Source of the DNA: Phycisphaerales bacterium UBA1910
GTDB taxonomy: Bacteria > Planctomycetota > Phycisphaerae > Phycisphaerales > UBA1924
Direction of reading: 5' to 3'
NCBI GenBank assembly: GCA_002337545.1
Contig: DDGE01000036.1
Location: 5,178 to 17,476 of the forward strand
Length of the DNA: 12,299 bases
The notes beneath the pieces were generated by a model. The model was given only the letters and a program-made list of their open reading frames with translations, made no database searches and was not told the origin of the DNA. The first letter of the stretch is position 1, and each line of letters opens with the position of its first letter. Positions 1-8,542 of the stretch are shown here, one piece after another. Position numbers and translations under genes: made by a program.

Positions 1-95
1 GCGCGATGCTTTGCGAGGGATGTTGGCTTTGTGAGATGGCGATAGGTCGCGTGGTCGATCACATTCGCAATATACATGGAAGATGAGGTATTGTG

Positions 96-249
96 AAGAC
101 CCCTCCGTCACGCCGGGGACGGCGTGCCACCTCCCCGCGAGGGCGCGGGGAGGGACATCAAGACCCCTCCGCCTCGCTGCGCTCGGCACCTCCCTCGTCC
201 GCTCCGCCGTTGACGGATCTGCGACACGGCGGATCACGGGGAGGGACAT
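96..249. repeat. Two tandem palindromic intergenic repeat units
   Basis: Two adjacent units each begin with AAGACCCCTCCG (96-107 and 160-171) and end with GGGGAGGGACAT (147-158 and 238-249). Both carry a CACCTCCC core (129-136 and 187-194, the first reading CACCTCCCC). Unit 1 holds two perfect hairpins: CACGCCG/CGGCGTG (109-115 with 120-126, 4-nt loop) and a 10-bp stem CCTCCCCGCG/CGCGGGGAGG (130-139 with 144-153, 4-nt loop). Unit 2 has a different interior, with an 8-bp stem TCCGCCGT/ACGGCGGA (203-210 with 226-233). Shared ends around variable, foldable interiors resemble REP/MITE-like intergenic repeats. Function is unknown; they could act as RNA hairpins or be mobile miniature elements. Confidence 0.7.
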
Positions 250-326
250 GCGGGTAATCGGAGATTGTTGTCTAGATTGATTTGGGGGTGGGTGTTGGGG
301 GGGCATATGCTCTTGGCCTTATATTT

Positions 327-333
327 AAGGAGG
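327..333 (+). promoter_or_regulatory. sulP ribosome binding site
   Basis: AAGGAGG is a near-perfect Shine-Dalgarno, 5 nt before ATG 339. It fixes the start there rather than at the in-frame codon at 282, which has no such site. Confidence 0.85.
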
Positions 334-338
334 CGAGC

Positions 339-2147
339 ATGAAGCTCCGGTTTTCGACGCGGTACACACCTGTTTCGCTGGTTTGTTTGCGTGAGGGGTA
401 TACGCGGCGGATCGTGATGCATGATCTTGTTGCGGGGTTGACGGTGGCGGTGATTGCGCTGCCGTTGGCGATGGCGCTGGGGATTGCTTCGATCCCGCAG
501 GATGTGGCGGATGAGCTGCGGTCGATCCATCCGTGGTTGACGCCGCCGGCGATGGGGCTGTTTACCTCGGTGGTTGCGGGGTTCCTGATCTCGATGCTGG
601 GTGGGAGCCGGGTGCAGATCGGGGGGCCGACGGCGGCGTTTATCCCGATCGTGTTCGGGGTCGCGGCGACCTTCGGTTACGAGGGGCTGGTGCTGGCGAC
701 CATCATGGCGGGGTTCATTGTGATCCTGATGGGGTTGTTCCGCTTCGGGACGCTGATCAAGTTCATCCCGTACCCGGTGGTCACGGGGTTCACCTCGGGG
801 ATCGCGGTGATGATCTTCACGGGGCAGATCAAGGACCTGCTTGGGCTGACGATTCTCAATGCGGATGGCACGGCGGCGACGGTGCCGGCGGAGTTCGTGC
901 ACAAGGTTCAGATGATCAGTGCGCATCTCTCGACGATCAGCTGGCACAGTGCCGGGGTGGGTGTTGGGTCGCTGGTGGTGCTGATTGTGCTGCGTCGGTG
1001 GTTGCCCAAGGTTCCGGGTGCGATTGTTGCGGTGGTGCTGGCGACGGGTGTGGTCTGGGTGATGGGCTGGGCGAAGACGACGGTTTTGTTTGATGGGGTG
1101 CACGCGCGACCGGTGGTCGAGACGATCGGGACGCGGTTTGGCGGGATTCCCAATGGGCTGCGCTCGCCGCATGTTCCTGAGTTTTCGTTTGAGTTGATGC
1201 GTCAGGTGATCCCGGCGGCGACGACGATCGCGGTGTTGTGCGCGATCGAGAGTCTGCTGTCGGCGGTGGTCGCGGACGGGATGACGGGGAACCGGCATCG
1301 TTCGGATCAGGAGCTGGTTGGGCAGGGCGTGGCGAATATTGCTTCGGGGTTGTTCTTCGGGCTGCCGGCGACGGGGGCGATTGCGCGGACGGCGGCGAAC
1401 ATCAAGAGCGGGGGCAAGACACCGCTGGCTGGGGTGATCCATGCGGTGGTGATTCTGTTGTTTATGCTGCTGCTGGCGCCGCTGGCGAAGCAGATTCCGT
1501 TGGCGACGCTTGCGGCGATCCTGATCATGGTGGCGTGGAATATCGCGGAGGTGGATCACTTCCGGGCGTTGCTGCGTTCGCCGCGCCCGGATGTGCTGGT
1601 GTTGCTAACGACTTTCGGGCTGACGGTGTTTACGGACCTGACGATCGGTGTTGGTGTGGGGATGGTGCTGGCGTCGTTGTTGTTCATGAAGCGGATGAGC
1701 GAGATGACGACGATGAGCGGGCTCAAGGAGGAGCTGGTGAGCGGGCAGCGGCCAGAGATCATTGATCCCAAGGACCCGGCGCAGATGAGCAACCTAGACA
1801 TCCCGGAGGGTGTGGAGATCTTTGAGGTGAACGGGCCGTTCTTCTTTGGGGTGGCGGATCTGTTGATTGACACGCTGGGGCAGTTGGAGAGGCCGCCTCG
1901 GGTGTTTATTCTGCGGATGCGTGCGGTGCCTCATATTGATGCGACGGGGTTGCATGCGCTGGAGGAGTTTGTGGGCAAGTGTCGTCGTCAGGGGACGGTG
2001 TTGTTGTTGGGTGGGGTGCATGCGCAGCCGCTGATGGAGATGGTGCGTGTTGGGCTGTTTGATGAGATCGGTCAGGAGCATGTGTTTGAGGGGATGGGGG
2101 ATGCGATTGAGTTTGCGCGGGGGGTGGTGGGGAGGGAGAGGGACTAG
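339..2147 (+). CDS. SulP family inorganic anion transporter with STAS domain
   Basis: A 602-residue inner-membrane transporter of the SulP/SLC26 family, which moves sulfate, bicarbonate or dicarboxylates by secondary transport. The transmembrane core spans about residues 28-450. Family motifs are present: GSRVQIGGPTAAF (89-101), the block at 303-335 starting IESLLSAVVADG, and GLPATGAIARTAANIKSG (341-358). A cytoplasmic STAS domain follows (about 490-597) with the loop IDATGLHAL (533-541), where SpoIIAA-type proteins carry the phosphorylatable residue. Length is usual for the family. The loop between the first two membrane segments (about 52-70, PQDVADELRSIHPW and following) appears longer than in typical members. 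The gene seems to stand alone: palindromic repeats lie upstream and a 171-nt gap downstream. No carbonic anhydrase or sulfur gene is adjacent, so the substrate cannot be assigned. Confidence 0.93.
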   Translation: MKLRFSTRYTPVSLVCLREGYTRRIVMHDLVAGLTVAVIALPLAMALGIASIPQDVADELRSIHPWLTPPAMGLFTSVVAGFLISMLGGSRVQIGGPTAAFIPIVFGVAATFGYEGLVLATIMAGFIVILMGLFRFGTLIKFIPYPVVTGFTSGIAVMIFTGQIKDLLGLTILNADGTAATVPAEFVHKVQMISAHLSTISWHSAGVGVGSLVVLIVLRRWLPKVPGAIVAVVLATGVVWVMGWAKTTVLFDGVHARPVVETIGTRFGGIPNGLRSPHVPEFSFELMRQVIPAATTIAVLCAIESLLSAVVADGMTGNRHRSDQELVGQGVANIASGLFFGLPATGAIARTAANIKSGGKTPLAGVIHAVVILLFMLLLAPLAKQIPLATLAAILIMVAWNIAEVDHFRALLRSPRPDVLVLLTTFGLTVFTDLTIGVGVGMVLASLLFMKRMSEMTTMSGLKEELVSGQRPEIIDPKDPAQMSNLDIPEGVEIFEVNGPFFFGVADLLIDTLGQLERPPRVFILRMRAVPHIDATGLHALEEFVGKCRRQGTVLLLGGVHAQPLMEMVRVGLFDEIGQEHVFEGMGDAIEFARGVVGRERD

Positions 2148-2204
2148 CCACTCGCCACTCGCCATCGGGGGGGCGGATTGTGGTTGTTTGTCAGTTTGGT
2201 TGGT

Positions 2205-2253
2205 GGTTTCATTGCGGTTTCATCTGAGATTCATTTGCGTCTGGTTTCATTTG
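2205..2253 (+). promoter_or_regulatory. 11-bp direct-repeat array, possible regulator binding site
   Basis: Copies of an 11-mer start at 2205 (GGTTTCATTGC), 2216 (GGTTTCATCTG), 2227 (AGATTCATTTG) and 2243 (GGTTTCATTTG). The first three are in exact 11-bp register, and the fourth follows after 5 extra bases. The shared core is TTCAT. Direct repeats at about one helical turn are how OmpR/PhoB-type response regulators bind DNA. The array lies 66-114 nt before the SDR start, a plausible activator position. The sequence does not match the E. coli PhoB box, and no regulator gene is nearby, so the binding protein is unknown. Confidence 0.45.
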
Positions 2254-2305
2254 GTGTGCGTGATTGATTGGGTGCGTGTGTTGCCTGATTGGTCGCGTAA
2301 TCAAT

Positions 2306-2314
2306 GGAAGGAAG
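2306..2314 (+). promoter_or_regulatory. Ribosome binding site of the SDR gene
   Basis: GGAAGGAAG ends 4 nt before ATG 2319. It overlaps the alternative in-frame ATG at 2304, so 2319 is the better start. Confidence 0.75.
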
Positions 2315-2318
2315 AACG

Positions 2319-2957
2319 ATGCAAGTGTTTATTGCTGGTGCGACGGGGCAGGTTGGGCGGAAAGCGGTTGAGAAGGCGATCGATGCGGGGCACGCGGTGA
2401 CGGGGATGATCCGTCGTGAGGAGGATCGGGAGGACCTGCACGCGATTGGGGCGAAGACATACATCGCGGATGTGACGGACCCGGACACGCTCGATCGGGC
2501 GATCGCGGGTCACGACGCGGTGGTGTTCGCGGTGGGGTCGCAGGGCGAGGCGGTTCAGGAGGTCGATCTCGATGGGGCGATCAACCTGTGCGACGCGACG
2601 AAGCGGGTCGGGATCGATCGGTTCGTGCTTTTGAGTTCTATCGGCGCTGGGCACCCGGAGGACGCGGACCAGCTCGAGGAGTATCTGCACGCGAAGCACG
2701 AGGCGGACGCGTATGTGATGCAGAGTGGTTTGGATTGGACGATCCTGCGCCCGGGGACATTGACGGATGAGCAGGAGAAGGGGCAGATCCGCACGAGTGA
2801 TCGGTTCGATCATGGGGGCGATGATGATCTGGAGATCACGCGGGCGGATGTGGCACGGGTGATCGTGGCGTCGCTCGATGAGGCGGCGACGGTGGGGAAG
2901 GCGTTTGAGTTTGTTGAGGGTGGGGTGGAGGTTGAGGAGGCGTTGAGGGGGGTGTGA
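2319..2957 (+). CDS. NAD(P)-binding SDR-like protein (atypical SDR group 5 type)
   Basis: A 212-residue Rossmann-fold protein of the NAD(P)H-binding / atypical short-chain dehydrogenase group (SDR_a5, as in the YwnB/YhfK-like proteins). The dinucleotide-binding loop GATGQVG is at residues 7-13. R32/R33 follow beta-2, a place where basic residues often favour NADP. ADVTD at 50-54, LLSSIGAG at 104-111 and a YLHAK (YxxxK) pair at Y122/K126 keep the SDR catalytic layout. The LRPGTLTD segment (143-150) is typical of the group. It is probably a cytoplasmic oxidoreductase or redox-sensing protein; the substrate is not predictable. The gene appears monocistronic, is preceded by the 11-bp repeat array, and ends 9 nt from the convergent gene at 2967 with no visible terminator. 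Confidence 0.88.
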   Translation: MQVFIAGATGQVGRKAVEKAIDAGHAVTGMIRREEDREDLHAIGAKTYIADVTDPDTLDRAIAGHDAVVFAVGSQGEAVQEVDLDGAINLCDATKRVGIDRFVLLSSIGAGHPEDADQLEEYLHAKHEADAYVMQSGLDWTILRPGTLTDEQEKGQIRTSDRFDHGGDDDLEITRADVARVIVASLDEAATVGKAFEFVEGGVEVEEALRGV

Positions 2958-2966
2958 GCTGCCAAT

Positions 2967-3692
2967 TTACCAGAACTGAACAGGTTGCATCGGTTTAGAT
3001 TTCTTTCGATGGCGCAGGGCGTAATCGTCTTTGGTTTGGAAGAGGTATTTCCGTTCGCCGGCTACTCGTAGAAGTTCTTCGCTGTGTCTCACGTTGATAT
3101 CCAAATGTGTCAGCTCTTGGATTTCGGAGAGATACTGGTCGGCAGCGTCTTGTGATTTGAACGCTCCAAGCACGAAGCAGTCGTGGCTGACATCGATTGC
3201 GACGACTTGGAATGTGCCTTGCTTGATTGTTTTGACTGTTGAGCGGTGACCACTGAGTTGTCCTGTGATGACGGCACTCTCTGTGAGCGTGATGGATGCG
3301 TCTTTTGTGGTTGCCGTCGACCCGTTGGTGTACTGAATCTGCGCGTTGTGATTCTTTCGATCGATGATGATTTGGCTGCGTCGTTTCGCATCGAGGAGAA
3401 GTTTGAATCCGAGTATGAGTAAGAAGATCCCGAGGGGGTACAGCGCCCATACTGGAAATGAGCCGTATCGATGATGATGCACAGGTGTCTGGTGACCGGT
3501 TTGCGCAGTGACGAGCAGGGCCATTGATAGGCCGAAGATCGCGATGCCGATCATGAGATAGGCGCCGACTTTGAGTTGATGACTGCCTGCGGATGTGAAG
3601 ATACAGATAGATTCGTCTTGGTACGACGGTGCGAGAGCGTATGGGAGTGGGTGCTCAAGCAATGGGAGTTTGAGGGTTCTGTGTGTACGCAT
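2967..3692 (-). CDS. Hypothetical membrane protein, two transmembrane helices
   Basis: I do not recognise this 241-residue protein. It has a short N-terminal cytoplasmic part, two hydrophobic helices (about 43-63 and 79-100) separated by a His-rich loop (HHHRYG, 72-77), then DAKRRS, a positive-inside signal. A soluble C-terminal domain (about 107-241) has alternating beta-strand-like segments (QIIIDRKNHNAQIQY, ASITLTESAVITG, TFQVVAIDVSHDCFVLGAF) and a final helix. That pattern could be a PH-like beta-barrel facing the cytoplasm, which is a guess from strand spacing only. The start lies 18 nt after the mscS stop on the same strand, so the two probably share a transcript. Base composition is lower in GC than its neighbours (30 of 60 bases G/C at 3301-3360), which may indicate later acquisition or relaxed selection. 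The ATG at 3692 lacks a clear ribosome binding site. Confidence 0.75.
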   Translation of the reverse strand: MRTHRTLKLPLLEHPLPYALAPSYQDESICIFTSAGSHQLKVGAYLMIGIAIFGLSMALLVTAQTGHQTPVHHHRYGSFPVWALYPLGIFLLILGFKLLLDAKRRSQIIIDRKNHNAQIQYTNGSTATTKDASITLTESAVITGQLSGHRSTVKTIKQGTFQVVAIDVSHDCFVLGAFKSQDAADQYLSEIQELTHLDINVRHSEELLRVAGERKYLFQTKDDYALRHRKKSKPMQPVQFW

Positions 3693-3710
3693 GGGAGTTA
3701 CAGTGCGAAC

Positions 3711-5558
3711 TTACCCTGCGCTGTCGCCTCTTGCTTCCCATTCGGAGTCGAACTCTTCGGCGAAGGAGACGGGGCCGGGGAGTTCGGTTTTCCAGGGTTG
3801 GTCTTGGGTGAGTTCTCTTGCGAGTTTGCGGCCTTCGAGGACGGCGCGGCGTTCGGCGTGGGTGTCGGGGATGTTGGCGGGGTTGTGCTCGGCGGTGGGG
3901 TCGAGTTGGGCGACGTGGAGGGTCTGGGTGGGGAAGGCGAACTCGACGCCGAGGCGATCGGCGAGGCGGATCACATCGAGCATGAAGCGGTGTTTCTCGC
4001 GGAGCTCGATGGACCAGTCGGGGCACTCGAAGAACATGTAGACGAGGACATCGAGGGAGTGGGGGCCGAAGGCGTTGAGCCAGACATGGTAATAGTCTTT
4101 GCGGGTGTAGGGGTGGAGCTTGATGATCTCGCGGATGCCGGCGCAGAAGGCCTCGATTTTCTCGGGCGGGGTGTCGTATGTGACATTGACCATGGTTTTG
4201 AAGCGGCGGTATTTGCGGCGGCCGTAGTTGTCGACTTTCGCGCGAACCAATGTTGCATTCGGGACCGTGACCAGTGAGTTGTAGAAGGTGCGGATGCGGG
4301 TTGAGCGGAAGCCGAGGTCTTCGACGGTGCCTTCGACATCGTTGACATAGATCCAGTCGCCGATCTCGAATGGGCGATCGAGGATGACGGCGACGGAGCC
4401 GAAGAAGTTCTCGATGGTGTCCTTGGCGGCGAATGCGACGGCGAGGCCTCCGATGCCGAGGCCGGTGAGGAGTGGGAGGATCTCGATAGAGAATGCGGAG
4501 GCGAGGTAGATGAGGCCGACGGCGGTGATGAAGACCTTGGCGGTGCGTTTGATGAGTGGGATGAGGAGGTCATCGAACTTGGTTTCGGTTTTGCCTGCCT
4601 GGGTGGCGAGCCATTCGGCGACGAGGTCGGTGATTTTGAAGCCGCCCCAGACGAGGCCGGTGATCCAGATCACCTTGACGGCGACGAGCAGGACCATGGT
4701 CGGTGTGGGTGGGAGGAGCCCGATGGTGAGTGCGAGGAACCAGACGCCTGAGGCGGCGAGGAGCCCGAAGGGGCGGACGGCCTTGTTGAGTGTGTCGGTG
4801 TCGGACTGCTGGTCGGGGGTGTCGGCGGCGTGCTGTTCGATGCGGTGCCAGATGACGCGGAGGATTGTGCGGACGATGCGGTCGAGGATGATGCCGACGA
4901 GGATGACGAGGAAGATGCCGATCCATTGCCAGTGCTCGAGGCCGAGGTTTGTTGAGCCTTTGAGTGAGCGGGGGACGGCGGCGCGGATGTGCTCGATGAG
5001 GGTTTTGTCGAGCTCGACGCCGGCGCGGGCGGCCTCGTCCTCGGTGGCGATGTAGAACTCGTGGATGGAGTCCATGGTGTTGCGGCTGAAGCGCCAGTTG
5101 CCCTGGGCGTCGGTTGTGAGGGAGATGATGTAGCCGGGGTATTTGGCGCTGAAGGTGGCGTGGGCGACGATGTCGGGTTGGGGGTAGTAGCGGAATCGCT
5201 CGGCATCGGTCTGGGCGGGGAGTTGGGCCTCGGTGACCATTCCGATCCGGTTGAGGACGGCGTAGAGCTCGCGGGCGGCGATCCGGCGTGATTCTGGTGG
5301 GAGTGAGGTGGGGAGGTCGAGGGTGCGGGTGGCCCGCTGGTAGACGGCGGCGTTTGGGTCGTTGCTGGCGTCGTTCATCGCCTCCAGGAAGGACATCATG
5401 GTGGCGCGTGGCGACTCGAGGTCGGGGTCTGCCTCGGAGTTGGCGTTGGTCGTGGCTTGGGGTTGTGGCTCGGTCGGGGCGTCCTGGGCGTGGGCCGGTG
5501 CGGCGAGGGCGATCAGGAGCGAGGCGAGCAGTGCGAGGAGTGTGTGTGTGGTGCGCAT
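3711..5558 (-). CDS. MscS-family mechanosensitive ion channel
   Basis: A 615-residue channel that would open under membrane tension to release solutes on osmotic downshock. A signal peptide (1-24, ending APAHA) leads into a soluble extracytoplasmic N-terminal domain (about 25-205). Transmembrane helices lie near 211-234, 263-283, 288-309 and 339-357. The pore helix region follows (360-394), with the small-residue-rich LLTGLGIGGLAVAFAAKD and the ENFFGS kink. The MscS beta domain starts at about 395 (RPFEIGDWIYV; later FRSTRIRTF and VPNATL), followed by the alpha/beta vestibule and a ~75-residue charged tail. It is larger than E. coli MscS (286 residues) and in the size range of medium YnaI/YbdG-type channels. 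No Shine-Dalgarno is visible; a TANNNT box sits 6 nt before the ATG. It likely leads a two-gene unit with the protein at 2967-3692. Confidence 0.92.
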   Translation of the reverse strand: MRTTHTLLALLASLLIALAAPAHAQDAPTEPQPQATTNANSEADPDLESPRATMMSFLEAMNDASNDPNAAVYQRATRTLDLPTSLPPESRRIAARELYAVLNRIGMVTEAQLPAQTDAERFRYYPQPDIVAHATFSAKYPGYIISLTTDAQGNWRFSRNTMDSIHEFYIATEDEAARAGVELDKTLIEHIRAAVPRSLKGSTNLGLEHWQWIGIFLVILVGIILDRIVRTILRVIWHRIEQHAADTPDQQSDTDTLNKAVRPFGLLAASGVWFLALTIGLLPPTPTMVLLVAVKVIWITGLVWGGFKITDLVAEWLATQAGKTETKFDDLLIPLIKRTAKVFITAVGLIYLASAFSIEILPLLTGLGIGGLAVAFAAKDTIENFFGSVAVILDRPFEIGDWIYVNDVEGTVEDLGFRSTRIRTFYNSLVTVPNATLVRAKVDNYGRRKYRRFKTMVNVTYDTPPEKIEAFCAGIREIIKLHPYTRKDYYHVWLNAFGPHSLDVLVYMFFECPDWSIELREKHRFMLDVIRLADRLGVEFAFPTQTLHVAQLDPTAEHNPANIPDTHAERRAVLEGRKLARELTQDQPWKTELPGPVSFAEEFDSEWEARGDSAG

Positions 5559-5560
5559 AG

Positions 5561-7228
<1,668 letters not shown>

Positions 7229-7253
7229 TTGCTGCTTGAATACTCAGAATAAG

Positions 7254-7283
7254 AACACCCGCTCATTGAGCGGGTGTTTTTTT
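7254..7283 (+). terminator. Rho-independent terminator of atpD
   Basis: A perfect 11-bp stem AACACCCGCTC/GAGCGGGTGTT (7254-7264 with 7268-7278), loop ATT, ends in a run of seven T (7277-7283). It begins 25 nt after the atpD stop. It lies between convergent genes and might also serve the BLUF gene, although the T-run on the minus side is poor. Confidence 0.93.
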
Positions 7284-7300
7284 ACTGTTGTGTTGGCTGG

Positions 7301-7804
7301 TTATGCGGCGACGGCGCCGGTGTTGCTGATGACATCGAACTGGAAATGTTTGAGTGTCTCGAGGGCCGCGATCTTTGTCGCCTCGGGTTGACCTTCGGCC
7401 TGTGCGCAGATCAGATCGAGCGTGTGCGGATCGATTCGGTCGTTGCTTGAGATATCGATCACGCCCATCGACCAGTCTGGGAACTGGCGTTCGCTTGCAG
7501 GTGCGCCCATGAGAACCTTGATCGAATGGTGCCGTTTATCGCGGGAGATGCTCTCGAAGAGGTTGTTGAGTTCGTGATAGTCCCCTTCGAGGATCTGGAT
7601 AAAGTGGGTGCCGGAGTAGAGGAGGAGACCGGTTAGGTTGCTCGCTTGGTTTCGTTGTTGTGCGTCGATCGCGAGTTGCTCGAGTGAATCGCTGGAGAAT
7701 GGTTCTGTGGCCTTGCTGATGTATAACAGAGCGTAGTTCAATGGAGTGCTGCCTTTAGTTGGTTGAGTGTGTAGATCCACCTTCGTTTTTAGAGCGTGTA
7801 TCAT
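7301..7804 (-). CDS. Stand-alone BLUF-domain blue-light photoreceptor
   Basis: A 167-residue protein with a full BLUF domain (about 21-118), which binds FAD and senses blue light through a hydrogen-bond switch. The residues matching Rhodobacter AppA are all present with identical spacing: Tyr28 (LLYIS; AppA Y21), Asn52 (RNQASNLTG; N45), Gln70 (FIQILEG; Q63), Trp111 and Met113 (WSMG; W104, M106). Photochemistry should therefore be intact. No output domain is fused; only a ~50-residue C-terminal tail follows, so it probably signals by protein-protein contact. The partner is unknown. The start is uncertain: ATG 7804 is preferred, while GTG 7780 is closer to the domain, and neither has a good ribosome binding site. 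GC is lower than in surrounding genes (29 of 60 bases at 7681-7740). It lies 153 nt downstream of the Nudix gene on the same strand. Confidence 0.92.
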   Translation of the reverse strand: MIHALKTKVDLHTQPTKGSTPLNYALLYISKATEPFSSDSLEQLAIDAQQRNQASNLTGLLLYSGTHFIQILEGDYHELNNLFESISRDKRHHSIKVLMGAPASERQFPDWSMGVIDISSNDRIDPHTLDLICAQAEGQPEATKIAALETLKHFQFDVISNTGAVAA

Positions 7805-7957
7805 CGGTTCTCGATGAGGCGGGGGTAGAGGATGGGAATGTCTTTTATGAAATTGACGAGTTTGGCTTTGCCTGTTGTAGGGGATCAACACACTTGTATC
7901 GCTCGATGGCTGTGTGGTTAGCGGACTGTGGGGCGATCCATCATCAACGGCGGCAGG

Positions 7958-8524
7958 TTATCGCCCGGAAGGGGATTCCTGTTCGACGGTCCATGTGAGT
8001 TGCTCACCACGGCAATCGATGTAGATGTTGAAGAATCCGGGGCCGCCGTCTGGGCCGGTGTGTTCGTGCTTGTGGACCATGGGCCAGATGATGGCCCGGT
8101 CTGTTTCGGGGAGTGGGAGGTTGGGTATATCGTCGGGGTTGTGCCAGCGGAGTTCGCCCTCGTCCATGTGGCCGTCGATGACTTCGACGGGTTTCATGAC
8201 GCGGTAGTAGAAGAGGAGCCAGTGGGTCTGGCCTTCGAATGCGGTCTCGGCGATGAGCCCGACGAGTCGGAGGTCGTCGATGTCGACATCGATGCCTGCT
8301 TCTTCTTTGATCTCGCGTTGGGCGCATTGGGCGGGTGACTCGCCCAGGTGCATTTCGAGCTTGCCTCCGATTGGGGAGCACAGCCCTTTGTTTGGGGCTT
8401 TGATGCGATGGAGGAGGAGGACGCGGCCGTCCTTGTCGCGGAGATCGCAGAGGCAGGCGATTTTGTAGGGGAGATCGGGTCCGGGTTCCGGGGCGCCCGG
8501 GATGATGTTGGCGGCGTCTTGCAT
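7958..8524 (-). CDS. Nudix hydrolase (MutT-like)
   Basis: A 188-residue Nudix hydrolase, a Mg-dependent enzyme that cleaves nucleoside diphosphates linked to another moiety. The Nudix box runs from G53-G54-K55 through E62 to R70-E71-I72-K73-E74-E75-A76-G77. The EX7REUXEEXGU half is exact, but the loop between the first glycines and E62 is two residues longer (GGKLEMHLGE) than in E. coli MutT (GGKIEMGE). The text resembles 8-oxo-dGTP diphosphatase-like proteins, though the substrate cannot be fixed from sequence. A conserved-looking tail (GFFNIYIDCRGEQLTW) follows the fold. The start is ATG 8524, with TTG 8530 also possible; there is no clear Shine-Dalgarno. It begins 18 nt after the kinase stop, so it is probably the third gene of the sigma/kinase operon. 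A TACCCT box 5 nt before the ATG could give a separate leaderless start. Confidence 0.9.
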   Translation of the reverse strand: MQDAANIIPGAPEPGPDLPYKIACLCDLRDKDGRVLLLHRIKAPNKGLCSPIGGKLEMHLGESPAQCAQREIKEEAGIDVDIDDLRLVGLIAETAFEGQTHWLLFYYRVMKPVEVIDGHMDEGELRWHNPDDIPNLPLPETDRAIIWPMVHKHEHTGPDGGPGFFNIYIDCRGEQLTWTVEQESPSGR

Positions 8525-8542
8525 AAGCAAGGGTAGGGCGAG

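Larger units (their letters stand above)
1..338. other. Non-coding stretch before sulP
   Basis: No convincing gene is visible here. Frames at the left edge close within the first 90 bases and could at most be the last codons of an upstream gene. The open frame across 83-280 runs through the repeat pair at 96-249 and has no ribosome binding site or recognisable product. The last ~60 bases are G/T-rich and end in an AT-rich patch (about 319-328, containing TATATT) just before the sulP ribosome binding site. That patch could be a -10 element, but no matching -35 is clear. Confidence 0.6.

Noticed and set aside
83..280. Small plus-strand open frame upstream of sulP
   Set aside because: It runs straight through the palindromic repeat pair, has no ribosome binding site and no protein-like composition.
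234..1559. Long minus-strand open frame (441 codons) opposite the SulP gene
   Set aside because: It encodes Arg/His/Gln-rich low-complexity text and exists only because the sulP strand is G-rich. The plus-strand frame has clear family motifs and a ribosome binding site.
2148..2166. Short CACTCGC tandem after the sulP stop
   Set aside because: Only two copies plus a partial one; it cannot be told from chance or from slippage, and it forms no terminator.
7890..8000. tRNA-like text (TGTGGTTAGCGGACT and later GTTCGACGG)
   Set aside because: No acceptor stem or T-stem can be paired, and part of the region codes for the Nudix C-terminus.
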